Positions 12,992 to 27,100 of a DNA stretch of 64,000 nucleotides are shown piece after piece. Every line of letters starts with the position of its first letter. Positions within the stretch are counted from its first letter, which is position 1. The notes beneath the pieces were generated by a model, which was not told the origin of the DNA, searched no databases, and saw nothing but the letters and a program-made list of their open reading frames with translations. This DNA comes from Varroa destructor (lineage: Eukaryota; Arthropoda; Arachnida; Mesostigmata; Varroidae). Location: assembly GCF_002443255.2 (NCBI RefSeq), contig NW_019211454.1, positions 26,419,344 to 26,483,343 on the forward strand, written 5' to 3'. Position numbers and translations under genes: made by a program.

Positions 12992-15038
12992 CTGCAAAAT
13001 GAATCTGTGCAGCTTTTATCAGTATAATGTCGACCGAATCGCAATAACCTTGTCAATTTACTACATGCAGTGCAATTTAATGGGAAGACCGACAAAGTCA
13101 AAGGTTCGGTTTATCTGCGTGTACAAAAGCGCTAAATTACCACAAATGCTGTTTAGGCAATGGTCAACAGATAACGCCGACAGCATCTTAGCTAACCTGT
13201 ATACACATAAATGGATATGAGGCTGTATTAAATCGAGCGAAAAAGCAGGCATGCTACATAGTATAGTAAATACTACATAGCTGTGGCGTTCATTTTTTTA
13301 ACAAACAGCAAATTCTAGTGATGTAGCATCAAATTGATCCCCTAAAACACCTCCGTCGGCACCCCCTGAAAAATAAAGGCAGAATAGACGGCTGCAATAG
13401 TTACGCTGCCCTACTCATAAAGAGTCTACCCTTTATTTTTCTTGTCTCATTATTACTATATTGTTTAGAGTAACGCAGGGATCGTGCGTACCGATATTTT
13501 ACCAGTAGGTCCTTAATAAATTTTATTTCACCCGTTTGCTCAGTGGCAACGAGTGGACGCGCCATTGGCCCATCAGGAGCTAAAACAATGGCTGGCCAAA
13601 TATCAGCAACAATTAACAGCAAAAAGAACATATTCAGTCTACATTGATTTTCTCTTCAACATGCAAAATTTATTTCTAAAAATATTGAATTACTTTATTC
13701 CCGTTAAGCGCGTGATGAAGCCAATTAGATTGATCTAAACGTCTCGTGTTTTGTTTGGTTATGCCATTCAACTATGGAACAATCAGCGTACAGCCTATTT
13801 CGCTGAGTCGCGTCTATTTCATAGGACAGCTTAAAAACCTCATTGCTGTTAAATCGCATGTGTTACCTCAAAACCTAACTATTAATCGACCTGCGTCCTG
13901 CAAAGTGCAGCTGAAGTATCGACGACCCCGGCAAGACCTGGCAAAAAATATCGCGTATCAAAACCACAGTAACGTATCGTTTATAACGCTGCTGTAGGAA
14001 ATTTTATTATTCCTATCTTCGTTATAGGTCTTGGACCTTCGTAGGCCTCGCGAAGCAACTACCGTGTGACCCCAAACCTTTCTATCAGAAGATGCCACCG
14101 ACGCGACATTATACATTATAATTAATGGCTATGTGTCTCTTAATTTGTAGCTGGTAATCAGTGCCTAAAAAATACGCCGACAGCCAGAACATTAATCGTA
14201 ACGTTTGTTATTAATGCTATAGTAATGACATAATACGGTAAGGCATGCACACACAACGTTGTAGACGCGCTTGACCCAAACGAACCCCGAGGATATATCG
14301 AAACATAACGTATATGCTGGTCAGTGGTGCTCTGCAATGACCGCTACCCCCATATTGCACTGTAACTATGCAATTCTCAATTGAATAATCAATTTATGCG
14401 CTGATATATCATTCTCGCACGATTACATACACTAGTATTTGAATATAAACATACATAGGTTAACTTTGTATGGTTATGATAGGACCCGTTTATCGCCATC
14501 TTTGTTATCGAGCATAAATGCTGATTGCGGTTATGAACTGCAATGCTATGTCAGGCCACGATTTACATCCGTTCATTCCGTAAGCAGCCGCCGTTTAACT
14601 ACAATACATAAAATGTGATCAGAAACGTGGCCGGCACTACATTACGGGTGGTTGCTGACCCATCATTTTCGTGTCATCTGGCTTCTTTATTTCCGAATTT
14701 TTCATTATATATTTTAAAAGGTGACTGATCCGATAAGGAGCCAAACTGAAGGCAAACTACCTATCTAAATTAAATGCCGTTATCCAAAGCGGGTGTCTAC
14801 CAGCCAATCTACGTTACCCATCTGCTTAATTTCAACTACTTTCAATCAGGCGATAATAGGCTGTAGCTTATCCTATATTTTGTCATTAGTGTCGATTTTA
14901 CAGTATAGATCTATAGACGCGTTAAAATGAAGAGGCATGTAGGAGTTGTGTTCTGTCACCTGTCTGAGGTTCATTCGTTTGACATACAAAAAAATAGTAC
15001 CTTTTGTTTCGTGTGGAGATGGTTCATTTCATATTTTC

Positions 15039-15053
15039 TGTGTGTGTGTGTGT
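15039..15053. repeat. (TG)n microsatellite
   Basis: A short perfect TG run of about 15 bp. Confidence 0.85.
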
Positions 15054-15296
15054 CTCGAGTAATCAATAGCAGTAAGGAACAGAGTTTGTTATAAGAGTAC
15101 CCGACGAAAAAGTATTTCATATCATTTTTTGGCAATTTACGCCATTACGAGGTACGGGGATGTATTCGTTAACTTTTTTGCTGATTCCCGAAGTTACAAG
15201 TGTTAACCACATATACTTAGTTTTGAAACTCTTAGTCGCTGTGTCACATCTCTCTGTTACGAGAATCGTTGAAAAAACTTCTTAAGATTCATTTAT

Positions 15297-15314
15297 TATA
15301 TATATATATATATA
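15297..15314. repeat. (TA)9 microsatellite
   Basis: A perfect TA run of about 18 bp in AT-rich DNA. Confidence 0.9.
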
Positions 15315-16384
15315 AATTTAAAATATTTAATAACGGACTGTTTTCGTAAAATTGGCTTCGATGTATTGTATACAGATTTGACATCTTCGACAGTAATAAT
15401 AGTAGTTAGCTTGGGGGACTAGAAAAGATCCAGACGGAACATAGTGATAAGGGTCCACACGACGTCCCGCCTACGAGTACAATTCCATTTTTCATGGAAT
15501 AAAAATGGCACCATCATATACTAAACAGCAGCTATGTTAGCTACAGACGGCTCATTGAGTAAAGGGGCATTAACAGACATACTTATCGAATCATTTTACC
15601 TTTCAACTCTAATTAACAATACGACCAAGTTGAATTTCCGAGGAACGTTGGGGTGTAGCCGTGTCAAAGAGGGCACGCTTCATGTACTTCACATCAGTAT
15701 TCCGTCTCATGAGATTCGCCTGCTTATTGGGTCATGAGTAAACGTTCTTTCATCATCAAGCTTTTATATACGACGTCAAGTCAAATGATAAGGTTTTGAT
15801 AAGATTAGAATTGTTCATGTTGCACGTCATACATTCGAAAGGACAGTCACTCTCGTTAAAAGGATTTCGTTATTAAGTCAAATGACTCTCCAAATTGCCA
15901 CAACTATTATCACCTGTGATATGCTGATAGTAGTACGAATTAAAACTGTAACAGCCTCCAACGAATAAAGACACGAAATCTTTTAGGTATCTGACCTGAC
16001 ATGAGCCTACAGCTTCGAATTTCACTGCTGTCTCTCACTGATAGCTGGCATCCCTTTTGGCAAAGTAAAAATGCGTTTAAGTTAAATTTACGTATTCAAT
16101 CTACGTTTGTCTATTTAGACATTTTTGATATATTTTTCGTGGTTCAGTATGAAAGAGTACAACAGAGGTTATGTATGGACGTCCTACTTTGTGTTCATCA
16201 TGTCAGCTGAAGGCCTTCGACGTCAAGATTTAAATGGCCTGTACAGAACGGACTAATAATACACTCGAAGTATCGGAAATGGTGAAAAGCCAAGCCACTG
16301 TGAAAATTCAGAATTGGTCTACAGACGTGGGTCACATACCGTACGTCTAGGTGATATAAGCGCAAAAAAGGCGTTTCTAGCAGC

Positions 16385-16387
<3 letters not shown>

Positions 16388-16423
<36 letters not shown>

Positions 16424-16438
16424 TATATATATATATAA
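16388..16438. repeat. Compound (AT)n-CAC-(AT)n microsatellite
   Basis: Two AT runs are separated by a single CAC interruption, about 50 bp in all. This is the longest AT tract in the window. Confidence 0.95.
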
Positions 16439-18088
16439 TAATACTCAATTTTATATAAATTGAAAATAATTATATTCACATCCATGTACACCACATAATA
16501 ATATTTCGACCAGTCGAGCGGGTTAGAGTAGCTGAATGGTTTTCTATTTGAAGCTCCTCTTGAAAACCCGGTAACGATGTGTGTACTAAGTACCTCTATG
16601 GGTCTGTTCTAATTCCCATTTTTTTAAATATTCGGCTTGTTGCTACCTCTCGTAATTTACACATTTATGCTATCTAATGTTTTATCCGACTTTTTTTCCT
16701 GCACAATTCGATTAAGGTCGTCATCGCGCCTAAGCAGCTATATCGTGTTTTTACGTATTATTCTCGCTATCTGTTTGTTAAAAGAACATCCCCTATGGGG
16801 CTTAAGGCGCAAACTGAAAACGTCTAAGCGGGGTGTAAGAGTAGCCACTGATTTAGTCTTCCTATATAGTACCCTGTATAGTATATTCTATATAGTATAA
16901 CATACACGTTACACTCGAGGGAATAGTAGATGAGAATGTCTGGCTTGCAGGTTCCCCTCATAATTACAAAAACTTTAGTCAAATCATACAAAACTTTGGC
17001 TAAACTATTACGTATACATGGATGTGGATATATGGGTGAAATATCTTTTCAATTCCCTCATGAAAAAGGTAGACACCCGAATGACGATTGGGAAAATGGC
17101 ATCAACAAAACATAGAACATTCATCATTCCACTGCTGTGATGACCCACCTTGAGCGTTAGTACCTATATCTTTGCTAGATTCTGAACCTACTTATTTAAT
17201 GTTCATGAATGAAATATAACACATGATTAAACAAATATTGATTTGCCTTGTTTCGTTAGAGCTATGGCCGCGGCTAAATTACAAAAATGTAGAAAAATAA
17301 GAGCGACACGGCATAAATCGTATGAGGAAAAATATTTATTTTTTAATTTTAAAAAATTCTTCAACACTGAATAGGTATTTTTCTGTTCCGTTTAAATGTA
17401 ATAATAAAATGTATTTTAACTTAGCACAGCATTATGGAAAAAAATATTGTTAGTACACAACTTATTTATCTTTAAAATCTGTATTTTCTCATGGAGAACT
17501 TACGGATAAGAGAACGTCTGACTGCAATCGAATAGTCTAAAAGACTATGCGTCTGGCTTAAACAAAAATGCATTATTAAGGCAAAGCCTCTGAGACGATT
17601 CTCAAACAGCCCATTTTACACATTATAGTCTGAACGGGCAAATCAATTTTGTGATCTACGATCAGATATAAATAAGAATGTGGTGCTTTTAGACCAAATA
17701 TGTTTCCACTCTTTTTTTCTTTTTCTATATTTTAAGCCCGTTCTTTGTAAATCCCGCAGCTTGCATCGGAAGCCAAGTAGATACATTGTTAACTGGACTT
17801 TATGTTGAAACATTTATGATAGCTGTAGCTTTGCCGCGATGGCGAAGCTTTTATGTGACAAAAAATTGATGCAGCCATTTTTCCAATAATTCGATCAACA
17901 ATTTCGATATTTTATTAAGCATGGAGCAAAAAAAAATACCAGATAATGCGTCATAATCTAATACTATCGTATGTTCCATGTAGCAACTATAACGTGTAAA
18001 AAGTTAGCACATTACTTCTGAAGCTTTGTTATCTAGGCACAGAGGTGATAACAAAGGCGTAGAGAAATAAGAGGTTTTTTAAGAAATA

Positions 18089-18105
18089 AGAGAGAGAGAG
18101 AGAGA
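18089..18105. repeat. (AG)n microsatellite
   Basis: A short purine run of about eight AG units. Confidence 0.9.
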
Positions 18106-21100
18106 CGACCTAACGGATCTACATTGACTAGTGTCGGGGTGGAACACAAAAGCTCTACTTTAAGCATTTCCAAAAATTCTGTCTAATAAAGAGTTGATGG
18201 GTATCCTTTGATCGAATATGATGACAGATGATATTTGTAGCTTCAATGAAACAGCTTCAAAACGTAATAATTTACTCTGACGCTCAGCTGTGTAGCACTG
18301 TGCTCGAATAAACCGAGTAATCCTCTCATCGACAAAATGGATTCTCTACTACTGGAAAACATGTGAACAGTCTAGATATATCATTAGCACGTAACTATTA
18401 TCAAATCCCTAATTCCAGCAGCTCTGTAACCAATAAAATCGTAACCGCCCACAAATATTCTGGAGGAACAATACCATTCCGGAGCAGCTTCCCGATTTTC
18501 TTTCGATGTCTGACTAATATCCTGTTGTCACCAACTTAAATTACATTTGTCGCGTCCCCCCAACATCTTTTACGCATTTCCAGAACATCTATCTGGAGCA
18601 CTCCTATCCACAGCCGTAAATGAAACTATTAAATTTAGGGATATTATCGATCTCCAGCAAAATTTTATTAACACACACTAAATGGATTCATAGCAAAACA
18701 TTCGTAAATACATGCTGACTTTGATGTTTACAGGACCTTGTTGACAAAACGTATGGCCAAGACAGGTTACGGCCTTACATAACGATCTAACCGTGACATA
18801 AACTCTTGTAAAAACAATCTGACTAAAACATGCTTCGTCGTAATAATATCAACAGCAGACTGTGTTGTTTGTTAATAGGCTAAAGAAAATCAATTTAGAA
18901 AAACGAAACCACTTCTTCTATACGGGATCTTTTACCGAAGCCCGCGTAATTACTTCATGATAAAAGTGAAGGACCATGCCTAGAGAGGTCTAACTACGGA
19001 TTTTACGTTAGCTTTGCCACTTTACATCTTCAAGCCTGTCGGCTCAGTGTATCCCTGCACGAAAATGTATGGGAAAATATGTATTGTCCGTCGAAACATT
19101 ATGAAACAAGTCTTCTATGCAATCTTCTACATAACATGTTTTACATTAATAATTTACACAGCAGTATGTGCAGCTGCATTCACGGGAACCCGACCGGTTT
19201 CGCCTGAGCAACAAGACTAGACAGTTATATTTAGCCTTTTTTTGTGTCACGAAAACTAAATTTGTATAAAATAGAAATAAATCGAATGACACGTCTAAGA
19301 ATTACGTGTGCACCAATGACATATAGGGATCCTTAAAACCGGCCTCAAATATATCATCAGGATTTTTTACGTACGGGCGATTTTTCATGTTTTTTTTTGC
19401 AGGTGTCCTTAAATGCATTACTTAGAGACGTGTTATAGTGCCCGCTCAGCATTAAGCGCCAAACGAGCCTCCGTCTGGCCACAGCATGAACTTACGACTG
19501 AAATCGGACCATCCCTAACTGATTATGGAAAAATGGCTCGATTTAATATGGAACTAGTTATTGTTACTTTTGGCAATTATATTCACTTTAATTGGCGCTC
19601 CAAGGCTCCAAAGCCCTCCTGTTCAGTAAGTCTGCGGAAGTAACTCTAGGTATTTGTTAGATGAAGCTGAATTTATTAAGCGATCTCCATAAGAATTGAC
19701 GTTTGACTTCTTTGCAAGTATAATATTGCAGAATTTTTAGCTCTGTTTGCTCATAATGATATGCCATTCAATTATTTGCTTCGACCCTGCACTATTCCGT
19801 ACCTTTGGACCATGTCCAATTTCCGTAGACGGACTCGTGCTCGTAGACACGAGGTTGTGGTGGAAGACCTCTATCTCCCGCTCGGTAGCGAGAAACTGCT
19901 TTCGCCCAACGGTTGGCCTGCAACGCTGTTCTCCTAGAACGTCTATAAAGCTTCTAATCAGTGCCAGACACGATCATCAACTGTGAGACATCATAAACGG
20001 CGTAAAACGAGAGTGAAAATTGAGTCCTTGACGTACGCGTGGATTCCCCCGTTAGTCCATGCATGTGTGCTACATTCACCCGAGCAACGTGTCGTGCCAT
20101 TGCCAGCCTAGACGAGACGCTGGAACTAGAGAAACTAGAAGAACAAAATAAAACAGGGCAAATAAATCGAACAAATGGTAAAGAAGAACATTAAATGTAA
20201 TCGCGAGCTGGCTGGAAAAAATAATGAAGAAAACCAAGTGATTATAAAGTGGTATCATGTTGATGATGAGATGTCCCGTCGAGATACTATTCGTAAGCAA
20301 ATAAAACATCACAAGATTAATGGTCCGTTCGTGATTCAAACAACGGTGAGTAGAACGTGTTAAATACTCATTATTTTATATTTAATACGGGAGATCTTGC
20401 AGACAAGATAGGTGTGCATGCGAAATAAACAATGAACGGGCAGAAAAAGGAAGGGAACAAAATCAGGACATTTTTATTTATCGAAGGCAATCATTTAGCG
20501 GACCTATCAGCACAGCCTGCGTGTTTAAATTTAGTTATTATGCTTATTCATACACAATCAATTCAGTTAGAGGCCAATATGTAACTTGGCTATTTATCAA
20601 TATGATAATGTATGCTTTTTACAATTTCTCTTCTTGTTAATGAAGCGTTTAACTTAACTGGAAATTAAGAAGAATAATTGTCAGCTAGCATGAGATGAAC
20701 CGCAGAAGCCAAAATTAACATCTAAGGTCGGGAATGCTTTTGAGGGGTACAGTTCGACGAGCTGCTGGCAAACGTTGTTACCATAATTGCTCAACTAACG
20801 GGCTGTTTAGCAGGTAGATCTTTTTCATTATTAAATACTGTGTTGTTTTTCGTGGTTGGAACTTAAGGCATGCTTCACATTCCTGGTAGAAAACAACACC
20901 ATAATGCAGGCCATGCAGATATATTAGAATCGGTCTCTGTCCAGTCTTCATTTACCGTGTTCATGTCTTATATCTAGCCCGCTTCCGCTCACTTCCACTG
21001 TAGACAAAGCGAGAGAGAGCCAAAGAGCTTCTATAAAACCTAAATAGAAAATTTCTTCAGAAGAATGATTTTACTGATAAACGAAGATCTGATTGTAGCA

Positions 21101-24100
21101 AGACGGCGACGATATCCGATTGCTTGCAATAGTGTACCTATGAATGGCAATGGACGTATGTTTGCAGTGGTGGATCTGTCAACAATCATGTGTTGCTCTC
21201 CCACAAGACGATATGTTTTTGGGTATCAGAAAACACACCTTCCTCCACGTATTTCTTGATGGCAAATATTGATTTTTTTGTTATAAGCAGTAACTAACAA
21301 ATTTCTGTATCTCTTTTTCTCGGAGATTAAGTTCGTCTGTTACTAGCACAATGGAAGAGTCAAACGACATATCTGTACTGAGTCATTGATTATTTGTATT
21401 ATGAACGACAAAGGGTTATTTATTTATTTACTAAAGGCATAGATGCACGTGTATTGTTTTTGGACCTGGCCACCTCTGTCTGGCAAAGCTTGTATATCTG
21501 TTGTAAAATATACATCTGGCGACTCATGAACGCGTCGCGGACTGTGTCAAAGTACGTTACTAGGGATTAATCAAGCTAGCTGAACTACCTCCGTTCGTGC
21601 ATATGTGTCCGATTTTACATGCGTCTATGTAGTAGGCCATTGCGTTTCTAACTACCTGAGTGGAATAAATTACGAATCACAATCGTTAGCGATTATATTC
21701 AAGAACGGCAACTCCAAAGTACAACTAAGTATCTGTGGGATTAAAGGAACTACCGAACTGGTCGTATGGACTATCTGATAGAAGATGAGGCCATTAATTG
21801 CTATATAGCGCATCACTTTATAGCAAACATTATGCAGACTTACTCAATGTAACACACTATTAAGGCTGCTATTAGCTAAACTACGATAACAAAAGGCGAA
21901 ACACCGTATTTTACCCTTGCCGACCTTAACCATTCTATGCATGCCTCTAATGTTCCAGTAACCGAAGCCAGGATCTAATTTGCGATCTCATCTATTCCGA
22001 GTAGTTTCTCTTATATGGCGCTTCAATCGATTCTGCATGCTCCGTGACCCATCATACGTTACCTGTTGGCAGCTCAGCCCCTGGGACCACACGGTGCTTT
22101 ACGCCTTTCATAAATTTGTCCTTGAGAAAGAAGGGAGTGTTTGTCGCAAGTCCGACTCAGAGAGCGGTACCGTTTACTTTAACAGTTCAGGTTTTCTTGC
22201 AAGAGTTACATTATGCTGCGCCTAACTTAGAAGGTTGCGTTCTGTCTTTAGCCCCAGGGTGTGGCTCAAATGCAAACTTCATGATCTTGGTTCAACGAAG
22301 CTGAATGCTCTACTTGGCATGCACTGAAAGCGAAAGTCTGGTAAGCAAATTCAACATTCAACTTATAAAGACGTAACGCACGTATTTTACATCACGTGAA
22401 TTTTCCGTGATCTTAGTTATACGCTACTAAGGCATAGCCCGGTTCAAGATGCTGTTCGTTCGGTCAAAACAGGTCAAACTGAATACAGGGTTTCTGTGTA
22501 CGAAGAAAGGTCATTTGCCGCTGTGGCATTTGAGCTCGCCCTACATGCTTTCATTTAACAGTAGAAACTCGGGTTATCGCTTTTTTCTTGAGGTAAGATT
22601 CCTTCCTCCGTGACTCGTCAATATTGCAAATGATGGCATTTCTTTTTCAAAGCCTACGGCGAATGCCACCATAAGGTAAAAATGGCTCGATCCTATCCTA
22701 TGCTGCCCCAGCCATATCTTATAGCAACAACCGCGCTGGTTGAATAGCATATCACTGCCATCATCTGCGTCACCGATATAATGTCAGGTTTGATAAAGAG
22801 TGCTGCCCAAACGGATGTAAAGCTTTAAAAATAGAAAAAAAAAAGCGTATTTAAAAGTTACTCAAGAATTTTGCTAAGGAAACTACGAGAGGAATCTTTC
22901 AACAGAGCTTATTGTAAAATTAAACAATTTGAGTATAAACACCAAAATACCTATTGAATTATGTTTTTAGTTGTAAAATAATATCCTACCTTAGAAAAAA
23001 ATTCAATAATTACCATGACAATGCACAGTGTGTAGATGATGGCTACACGCAAACGCAGCCTATCTTGTCAGCAGAGATTTTGTCCCTGTCGAACTATTCT
23101 GGTTTTAGGAAAACGCAGGAGACGTATTCAAAGCCTTTTTTCAGTCAGATAAGTAGAACTGGACAAAAAAGAAGGTATAATATGCAATAAATACTCACAT
23201 ACTTTCATTTTTAACGTGAAAATATCAGCCTTGAATCAAATATATGTCATATTATGAGAACCCGTTCTTGAAATCGAATATATCTAGCCTAGTTCGTTAG
23301 ATAATGAAGTCATTTCTATATATAAAATTCTTTACCAAATATATTTTTTAGAACATTAAATGAAGAAAAAAATTAGAGGAAATAATAATTAGATGTCTTA
23401 CATTGACAAATCTATTTTTATCAAAAGATCATCACTAATATATATCCGTGAATCAGTTAACCAATATCATGAAGAGGCCACTCGTTGAATCTATTGATTA
23501 GGTGGATTATGCTACCCATGGGGGACCTCAATAGCCACTATGTTAAAGAATTTTCTAAAGCTGAGGGGGGATTCTCTTCCCTAATAGGTTGTTATGCGTT
23601 GCAGGACTTCAGTACGATCTATTCAAAGAATAAATGTGGCATTATTTATCACACGATCGAAGGAGTTACAAATGTTACTGATTGTAAATGCTAGTATTTT
23701 ATTACACAAAAGTTTTAAACCCACGTATAGTTGAATTCAGATTTTCTATTCAGTGATGTCGCGACGAATAGCCATTTATCTATTTCTCAGCCACAAAGGT
23801 CACCCGTGAGGTTCCACAGCGCCGCCTATTGTACTTAAATAGTTCCAATTACCTTTACTGCTCGACTTTTTGTAAGAACTAGAAGCTTCACACGCGTCGC
23901 ATAACTGAAATTGAGCGTCCGGCAGTTTCGTTTCCTCATGTACTGTTTTCGTTTATGAGAGACCGATATTTTTTTTTGAAAAACGATCAAGACTCTTGCA
24001 TGCGACCGTGCATGCATTCGATAAAGCGCTACATAAAATCGTGTGAAACTTGTGCAGTTTTTAAGTGAGTAAGCACTATTGATAAGTGGCCAGCTTTGAG

Positions 24101-27100
24101 CACCATATGTGAATTCATTACCGCAAGCTACAGTTAATATTGACAAGGGTCTCGAGAAAATTGTTTCCGAATTAAACAATGATAGCTCGGTGAAAAAGGA
24201 CAACAAAGAAACGGTTGCGTTGTATCTCAAGCGAGAGAACACAGAAAAAAACTGGGAATGCACAAATTTCCTAAATAGCAATATGGCTTGACGTCGTCCT
24301 AAAACCAGGTATCATTGACTCGAGCTTTGCCAAAACAATCCCTATTTTTTTTTTACCTAAAAAATTGCGCAAACAATTAGCGGCAGGTTGGCGAAAGGTG
24401 TTTTTTTTTTGTTTAGAGTGAAAGTGCGTCGGCGGATAGCTGTTGGCTGACATAACTAAAGACGCCATTTATTAAACAGTCTTAAGGGTTGATTTGGTGT
24501 AAACGATCTGCTATATCTTATTCGTATTTTAACCCTGCCACTTACAATGAGCAAACATGTTTTCGAGGTTCTGCTTTGTATTGCAAGGGTGATGTATGGG
24601 TGTACCAACTGTGCGTGTCTGTGCGTCACGCATGTGGGGGATGGAGACCTCCGGAAAACAGAGTTGAGACCGTTTCTGCTGTCACCTACGACGTTCTCCA
24701 TTTCGTTTGAACGCGCGGCATGAGAAAGAGGAGTAACGGGTATTGAGGCGGCGAGGCGACCGATGTAAGCGCGATCTCACCCCGACAACTAGGGAGTCAA
24801 TTTTCACGCTCGGGCAGGGGCGATTGTTTAAGGAATAGTGCAGCATTACAGCGCCTGTAGATACAATATGATGGCTAGCAGCTTTTCGTCACTCAAGATG
24901 CTTTTTACTTGTCGCTGTGCGAGTTCGAGTTACAATTGACAACTATAATAAAACATATCAAATATCTAAAATATGTTTTTAGATAATAATAATATATATT
25001 CGACACGATAATATGTTATTGTATTTCGCTTATTGGCCACCTGTGTTAGTACAGTTCAATCGGTTGTTGTGCGTACCTGAGTTTTTTGTACCCAATATTT
25101 GTCCTGTGCAGGTATATTGCTGACCTGTGCATGAAACTTCTAAACACCTACTTTTATACTAACATAGCCGCTCTAGAGAATTCGTTGTCAAATTTCCCTA
25201 TTTCCTTGCATTTTTTGCTGCGCCCTCCTCCTAGAAGATATGGCACCGCAAACCCTTGATGGCATTTCTTAAGAATAAAATTATCGTCAGGTGTCAGCAG
25301 TGCTCTGGCCAATTTTACTTAGTCTTTAAGGAAGGTTTTTAGTTCTTTTAAAAGAGAAATACCATTCACCACTGAATACAACCGGTCAGTGTAAGGATAG
25401 TACGCTTCCTGACAAGGCTCGCCTACTTTTTTCTCCCTTTAAGATTTAGGCTTACGCAGACCGCGTGCCTTAAGATACGAGGCCACTTTCCTCGTCGGTG
25501 AGTTCCACAGGGAAGGACTCTTATCGTGCCGAACACTAACGACTAACGGACTATAATTACTGCTGCTTATCTTAGAATTGTACGTCGCATCGACGATCGT
25601 AAGTAATGGATCTTGATTAAAATATTACGAACGTATGATAGGATCGTTAAGCGATTCCGTTTTAAAGGCTTAGACAGTGATCATTACATAGAGGGATCAT
25701 TGTCGAATAAAAGCAATCACTAACTTTACGTTGGGTGGCAGCATTTTACAAATGTATCGGTTAATCGAAGTTCATAAGGATTGCCTTGTAAATATCAGAA
25801 CGTATGTGCGATAGGAAACCTTTTTTACAATAAAAGTGGAAAACATCTGATAGTGATTGAAAATTGAAGTGACGCCAGTAATTTATATTCTTGTATTAAG
25901 GACACATGTTCTATAGTCGAACAGTGGGTCGCTACCTTTTATTGGCGAAATACAAGCCAATCTCGCAATGTTTACCCGAAACGTGTTTTTGAAAGTTTTG
26001 ATATTGTTTCACTTTTCCGTTTTCTTTAAATTTTCGATAAATCCTTTGAGTTACGTGTTCAGCTTCTGGTCCAATTGTTCTGATCAATCCTGCTTGGTGC
26101 AAGATATATGTTGGATACAAGGTCAGTATCTATACGGGATCTAATTGGTGACTGGATGCCACTTCTCGGCAGTAGCCGGGTATGTCAATCGACTAACAGA
26201 AACGTCATTGGAAAACGAGCGACACTGAAAGAGAGAAGCGAAAAAAAGTGATTATGGGCAGCGCAAACGTTAGATATTGAGGTCCCAACTTAGATCGCAG
26301 CTTTTTCAAAAAAGCGGCCTGTGATAGCACAACAAAGGTTTTCGATTCACAGCCCTTCATGTGTGGCTGTTACAATGCATAGTGATAGGCACCACCGCCT
26401 GCTGATGGAGAGCAGTGGCTATTACGTCTAAATGCTCATTAAAAGCGGATAGAACTTTATTCGTGTATAGTTGTTTCGAACTTCATTACGTTGAAGTTCA
26501 TGTGCATGCTTGCTACTGAAAACCTGTGGTACGAGGCTAACTACTTGGTGTCTATACTATAATTCGACATCTGTAACTCGATGTATTGCGGAAACAAAAG
26601 TATTGAACATTGGACTAAGTGTATTGACCGGACACAAATCCAATACCGGTACTATCGTTGAGCAGTGCTAAAGAGAGTAAGCCTATAATTGTCAAACAGT
26701 CTAGTATATTCAGAGTTTATAGTCAAAATAATATATTTATTTAAAGTGAATTGTTTTAATTACGGAATTTTAATTACGGACTCATATGGAAGGCTCAAAA
26801 AAAACTTTATACGTCCGCCGAGAAGCTTATTAACAACAAACTTATAACTAGCGGTCAATTTAACTGCTTGCGCTTGAAAATTCAGGAATCAAAAATGAAC
26901 AACATATTTTAAAAATCAATCATCAATGGCGAAGCGCGATTGCAATTAAGTGTATGCAACTCGTATGGCCGTCAGTATCTACTGCTCGGGTAAACAAGCT
27001 TGCTTTATTCATATTTAATATAGTTTTCAGCCTACTACGATCAAATGTTTTTTTTTTTTTAATATAATAGAGTCAGCCATCACTCAGGGGCAAACGACTG

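Noticed and set aside
16388..16438. AT-rich tract considered as a replication or matrix-attachment element
   Set aside because: It is an ordinary AT microsatellite with no associated feature.
20175..20345. Lys-rich + ORF ending at a GTGAGT donor
   Set aside because: A good donor but no downstream exon in phase that I could identify and no family match.
23835..24281. 148-codon minus-strand ORF
   Set aside because: No recognisable domain, and the + strand is also open. A few frames of this length are expected by chance in 64 kb of AT-rich DNA.
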